From Pseudomonadota bacterium (GTDB taxonomy: Bacteria > Pseudomonadota > Gammaproteobacteria > Burkholderiales > Ferrovaceae): DNA of 7,943 nt. Below are positions 5,026 to 7,943 of this stretch, one piece after another. The stretch covers positions 1-7,943 of the forward strand of contig JAJZHV010000040.1 of NCBI GenBank assembly GCA_021804345.1. The letters are read 5' to 3'. A program made the position numbers and the translations under genes. How positions within the stretch are numbered: position 1 is the stretch's first letter; every line of letters begins with the position of its first letter. Below the pieces are notes generated by a model, which was not told the origin of the DNA, ran no database searches, and worked only from the letters and a program-made list of their open reading frames with translations.

Positions 5026-7353
5026 CTATTCCACGCTTTGAATCTTGGCCGTAGCTGCTGCTGCATCGGCCAGAGCACAGCACACGCCGCGGTGGCGAAC
5101 AATGGACTCAAAACGGTCCGCTGGCACCGGTTCGCTGAACAGAAATCCTTGATAGCCATCACACCCCATGTCATTGAGCAGGTTCAGTTGTGAACGCTCC
5201 TCCACACCCTCGGCAATCACTGTTAAGTGCAGCGCTTTGCACAGCGAGGTAATCATTCGGGCAATGGTGGCATTGGTGGGATTGACGGTGATATCTCGCA
5301 CGAAGGCCCGATCGATTTTGATCTGAGTCAGGGGCAAGCGAGACAGGGAGGAGAGGGAAGAATAGCCGGTACCAAAATCATCCAGAGAGAAATTGATGCC
5401 GCATTCCTTGAGTCGCATCATTTTATGGCAGACTTCATCCACATGGTCTACCATCAGGCTTTCGGTCAGTTCCATTTTCAGAAGATGGCCTGATACCCCG
5501 GTTTCATCCAGAATTGCCCCAACCCGCTCCACAAAGTCCGGCTGATTGAATTGCTTGACGCTCACATTAATTGAAATGGGCAACAGCATCAGGAGGTCGT
5601 CCTGCTCCCAGCGCCTGATTTGGCCGCACACCTGGCGCAACACCCAATAACCGATGGGCACGATGATGCCTGATTCTTCGGCAAAAGGAACAAACAGCTC
5701 CGGCGAGATAAACCCCTGCGTGGGATGCTGCCAACGTAACAGGACCTCTGCCCCCACCACCTGCCCTTCTCCGTTGACCTGCAGTTGATAAAACACGCGC
5801 AATTGATCGGGCAGCGCCGAACGCAAGCCCGTTTCGATGGCCAGGCGACTGATCAGATAGGCCTGCATGGAGGGGTCGAAGAAGCGCGCCGAATCCTTGC
5901 CGTCGCTCTTGGCACGGTACATGGCCGATTCGGCCTGCTGCATCACCTCCTTGAATCCTTCCGAGGCCCCCAAAAACAGACTGACGCCAATCGAGCAGGT
6001 GCAGCTGAGCGACTGTCCTGACACCAGAAAGGGCGTCTTGAAGGCCACCAGTATCTTTTGTGCAATGGATTGAACCGAGGTGACCGAGGCTTCTTTGTTT
6101 GCCGACAGATCGTTGAGCAGCACGCAGAATTCATCGTCGCCCATACGGGCAAAGGTATCGTCACCCCTGAAAATAAGGCCAATGCGACGGGCCACTTCCA
6201 CCAATACCAGATCGCCCACATCGTGGCCAATGCCATCGTTGATCGATTTGAAATCATCCAGGTCAAAAAGGAGCAAGGCGCCATGACGCCCCGTGCGCTT
6301 GCTGGACAGTAATGCCAGATGAAGGCGATCTAGCAACAGGCGGCGATTGGGCAGATCCGTCAGCACGTCGTGCAGCGAGGTATGGCTGGCCAGGGCCATC
6401 AGTTGTTTTTGATCGGTGATGTCTTTACCGAAGACGGTGATTTCCTGGAATTGTTCGACCTGCGCGATTAAATTGAAGTTGAGCAACAGGGTGCGCTGAT
6501 GGGACAGGTCCTCATACTCTAGGGTATACGCCCCATAATTCTGGGTTTCCAGATAATGCTCGCGGAACAGCGATACAAACTCCTGCAGGTCCTCTGCGGT
6601 CAATTCACTGGGCTGATGTTGCCGCAAATAGCGCATCAATCCCTGATTGCAGGTTTGCATCCTGAAATCGTTTGTGCTGACTGACCAGATGAGGTCGTCG
6701 GTGCTATCCGTCAGGGCCTGCAAATGGGCCTGGGTATTTTCCACAGCCCTTTGGGCCTCCTGGCGGGCAGCCATTTCGGTGGCCAGACGGACGGCAATGT
6801 CGGAAAAGCGCAGAAAGTTGGCCACCACAAAATCCACATAAAAGCGCTTGTTATCCCGCACCACATACTCGGCGCTGATGGTGGCCGTTTTAATGGTGTC
6901 GCCAGCTTGCAGGCGCAGGACGATATGCGCCAACAAACGATCGCTTTCCAGAATGTGGTAGGCCAGCCAGCGAATTAAAAACGGGGCTACGTCCTCCAGC
7001 AGTAAGCGTTGTACCACGCTGGGCTGGGCCTGCTCACGCAGGGAAGCGACGACGGTGGCAATTTTTTGTCGAAAGTTCTCATGTTCATTTTCGTGATGGA
7101 GTTCCAGGGCATGCCCGGGCAAATACTGGTTCCAGATTTCGCTTTCGGTGTCGAAGTGATAATGCGTATAGTCCACTAGGGCCTGCACGGATGCGTGCAG
7201 TTGGGCTTCGCTCAGATAGGGATGAACCGCTAGGTCAAAAACCAGTTGATTGAGCAGATGCAGGAGCATTCGGTGCTGCTCGTCCACCTGTGCCAAACCC
7301 GTATTGAAACGCTCACTCCAGGGAAAACTTTCAATCAGGTCGGGGGGGGGCAT
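5026..7353 (-). CDS. Bacteriohemerythrin-PAS-GGDEF-EAL cyclic di-GMP signalling protein
   Basis: This 775-residue soluble sensor probably controls cyclic di-GMP in response to oxygen or redox state. Residues 10-150 form a bacteriohemerythrin domain with the full di-iron ligand set: His27 (DEQH), His66 and Glu70 (HFDTE), His87 and His91 (HENEH), His133 and Asp138 (HILESD). A helical linker (about 160-210) leads to a PAS-like region (about 211-315). The GGDEF domain (about 325-490) keeps LTDLPNR, FDLDDFKSIND and the inhibitory RxxD site (Arg396, Asp399), but the active-site motif is GDDEF (405-409). The EAL domain (about 505-755) has EVL (536-538), NVS, ELTES, DDFGTG, KID, AEGVE and YQG, so phosphodiesterase activity is likely. 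ATG 7353 is 2 nt after the cpoB stop; a TTG at 7359 is an alternative. No strong ribosome binding site is visible, suggesting coupling to cpoB. Nine C residues follow the ATG. Confidence 0.93.
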   Translation of the reverse strand: MPPPDLIESFPWSERFNTGLAQVDEQHRMLLHLLNQLVFDLAVHPYLSEAQLHASVQALVDYTHYHFDTESEIWNQYLPGHALELHHENEHENFRQKIATVVASLREQAQPSVVQRLLLEDVAPFLIRWLAYHILESDRLLAHIVLRLQAGDTIKTATISAEYVVRDNKRFYVDFVVANFLRFSDIAVRLATEMAARQEAQRAVENTQAHLQALTDSTDDLIWSVSTNDFRMQTCNQGLMRYLRQHQPSELTAEDLQEFVSLFREHYLETQNYGAYTLEYEDLSHQRTLLLNFNLIAQVEQFQEITVFGKDITDQKQLMALASHTSLHDVLTDLPNRRLLLDRLHLALLSSKRTGRHGALLLFDLDDFKSINDGIGHDVGDLVLVEVARRIGLIFRGDDTFARMGDDEFCVLLNDLSANKEASVTSVQSIAQKILVAFKTPFLVSGQSLSCTCSIGVSLFLGASEGFKEVMQQAESAMYRAKSDGKDSARFFDPSMQAYLISRLAIETGLRSALPDQLRVFYQLQVNGEGQVVGAEVLLRWQHPTQGFISPELFVPFAEESGIIVPIGYWVLRQVCGQIRRWEQDDLLMLLPISINVSVKQFNQPDFVERVGAILDETGVSGHLLKMELTESLMVDHVDEVCHKMMRLKECGINFSLDDFGTGYSSLSSLSRLPLTQIKIDRAFVRDITVNPTNATIARMITSLCKALHLTVIAEGVEERSQLNLLNDMGCDGYQGFLFSEPVPADRFESIVRHRGVCCALADAAAATAKIQSVE
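7342..7350 (-). repeat. C9 homopolymer directly after the start codon
   Basis: Nine consecutive C residues on the coding (minus) strand form codons 2-4 (Pro-Pro-Pro) of the hemerythrin-GGDEF-EAL gene. With eight C the frame reads Met-Pro-Pro-Pro-Thr-stop; with ten C it reads Met-Pro-Pro-Pro-Arg-Pro-Asp-stop. The tract is of the kind and position used for slippage switching in other bacteria. Whether it varies here is unknown. Confidence 0.7.
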
Positions 7354-7355
7354 GA

Positions 7356-7943
7356 TCAATGGGCTTTAAGTCGTGCCTTGGCTTTTTCGGCTGCTGCGCT
7401 TTCCGGATACTTGGCGATCAGTAATTTCAATGTGGCTCGGGCCGTGGCTGATTCGCCTAAGCCGGTCCAGGCGCTGGCCAGGTTAAGCAGGGCATCGGGC
7501 GCCTTGGAAGAATCCGGATGGTTTTTATAGATTTCCTGATTGGTGGCACGTGCCCCCTTGAAATCTTTCAGGGAAATCTGATTGACACCAATCCAGTACA
7601 GGGCGTTGGGCACCTTGGAATCCTTCGGACTGGTTTTGAGGAAGCTCTGGAACAGTTTGATCGATTTAGCGAATTCGCCGGCATTGAAGGCGGCCAGAGC
7701 CTTGTCGTAGACTGCGGAGGGAACCGCGGCATCGCCTGCAGCACCACCACCAGAGCCTGTTGCGGCTGCGCCCGGCGCATTGCTGGCGCCATCCCCTTCG
7801 GCGGGATGGCCGACAGCGGTTTCGAGAATTTTAAGACGGGCGTCCAGGTCGAGGTAGAGTTCGTGGGAACGCTTGTCCACGGTGTCGATCTGATGCGCCA
7901 GTGCATCCAGATGACCACGCATCTGGGCCAGATCCTGATTGAG
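7356..7943 (-). CDS. cpoB: CpoB (YbgF), Tol-Pal-associated periplasmic TPR protein (partial)
   Basis: This is the C-terminal 195 residues of a protein that runs off the right edge; the family is usually about 250 residues, so roughly the signal peptide and start of the coiled coil are missing. An internal ATG at 7922 is not the start, since the frame is open to the edge. Visible parts are the end of the coiled coil with the conserved LYLDLDARLKILE segment (about residues 29-41), an Ala/Gly-rich linker (about 43-72), and three C-terminal TPR repeats: YDKALAAFNAGEFAKSIKLF, ALYWIGVNQISLKDFKGA and the HPDSSKAPDALLNLAS stretch. In E. coli CpoB sits in the periplasm and links PBP1B activity to the Tol machine during constriction. 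It normally closes tolQRAB-pal-cpoB, so that cluster probably lies to the right, upstream of this gene. The stop is 2 nt before the sensor gene. Confidence 0.93.
   Translation of the reverse strand, partial: LNQDLAQMRGHLDALAHQIDTVDKRSHELYLDLDARLKILETAVGHPAEGDGASNAPGAAATGSGGGAAGDAAVPSAVYDKALAAFNAGEFAKSIKLFQSFLKTSPKDSKVPNALYWIGVNQISLKDFKGARATNQEIYKNHPDSSKAPDALLNLASAWTGLGESATARATLKLLIAKYPESAAAEKAKARLKAH

Noticed and set aside
5012..5027. Sigma-54-like site (TGGCA followed by GC) after the EAL gene
   Set aside because: Only the first half matches; the TTGC half is absent, and it points away from any start.
4923..5174. Longer N-terminus for the unknown minus-strand protein (start at 5174)
   Set aside because: It overlaps the end of the EAL gene by about 150 bases, and the internal ATG 4922 has a good ribosome binding site.
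4627..5193. 188-codon open frame on the plus strand opposite the unknown gene
   Set aside because: Its Ala/Pro/Leu-rich product mirrors the repetitive codons of the opposite strand; it has no recognisable domain and spans two better-supported genes.
7354..7359. TTG 7359 as the start of the sensor gene
   Set aside because: It overlaps the cpoB stop, has a rarer codon and adds only two residues. It remains possible but would leave the C9 tract argument unchanged, since the frame is the same.

Overview
The window looks like chromosomal DNA from a Gram-negative proteobacterium, most likely a betaproteobacterium. This rests on the Tol-Pal accessory protein CpoB (YbgF), a LivFGHMK-type importer whose ATPase and binding protein resemble beta-/alphaproteobacterial versions, and moderately high GC spread evenly over the genes. 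The genus cannot be named from sequence alone. I see no tRNA, rRNA, CRISPR array, insertion sequence or attachment site. No stretch longer than about 100 bases lies outside the genes.

Left half, plus strand (1-4085): the end of livG, then livF, a livK-type periplasmic binding protein, livH and livM. This makes an almost complete branched-chain-amino-acid-type (HAAT family) ABC importer: two ATPases, one solute-binding protein and two permeases. livG and livF are 4 nt apart, and livK/livH and livH/livM overlap by ATGA, so this is one operon. A 94-nt gap with a small hairpin sits only before livK. The binding protein belongs to a branch whose ligand I cannot assign, so 'amino acid or amide' is as far as the substrate call should go. 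LivF has Arg in place of the Walker A Lys, and the Q-loop and H-loop residues are also changed.

Right half, minus strand (7943-4137): the 3' part of cpoB, then only 2 nt later a three-module signalling protein (bacteriohemerythrin, PAS-like region, GGDEF, EAL), then after 103 nt a 261-residue low-complexity Ser/Thr/Ala/Gly-rich protein of unknown function. The signalling gene starts with ATG followed by nine consecutive C residues. Loss or gain of one C gives a stop within a few codons, so the tract could act as an on/off switch. Its hemerythrin iron ligands are complete, the EAL site looks catalytic (EVL variant), and the GGDEF motif is altered to GDDEF. The likely role is oxygen- or redox-controlled turnover of cyclic di-GMP, with translation coupled to the end of the Tol-Pal cluster.

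The two halves converge at 4086-4136, where a GC-rich hairpin may end transcription from both sides. No completely new system is evident. The features most worth following are the C9 tract, the coupling of the sensor to cpoB, the unknown low-complexity protein and the degenerate LivF nucleotide site.
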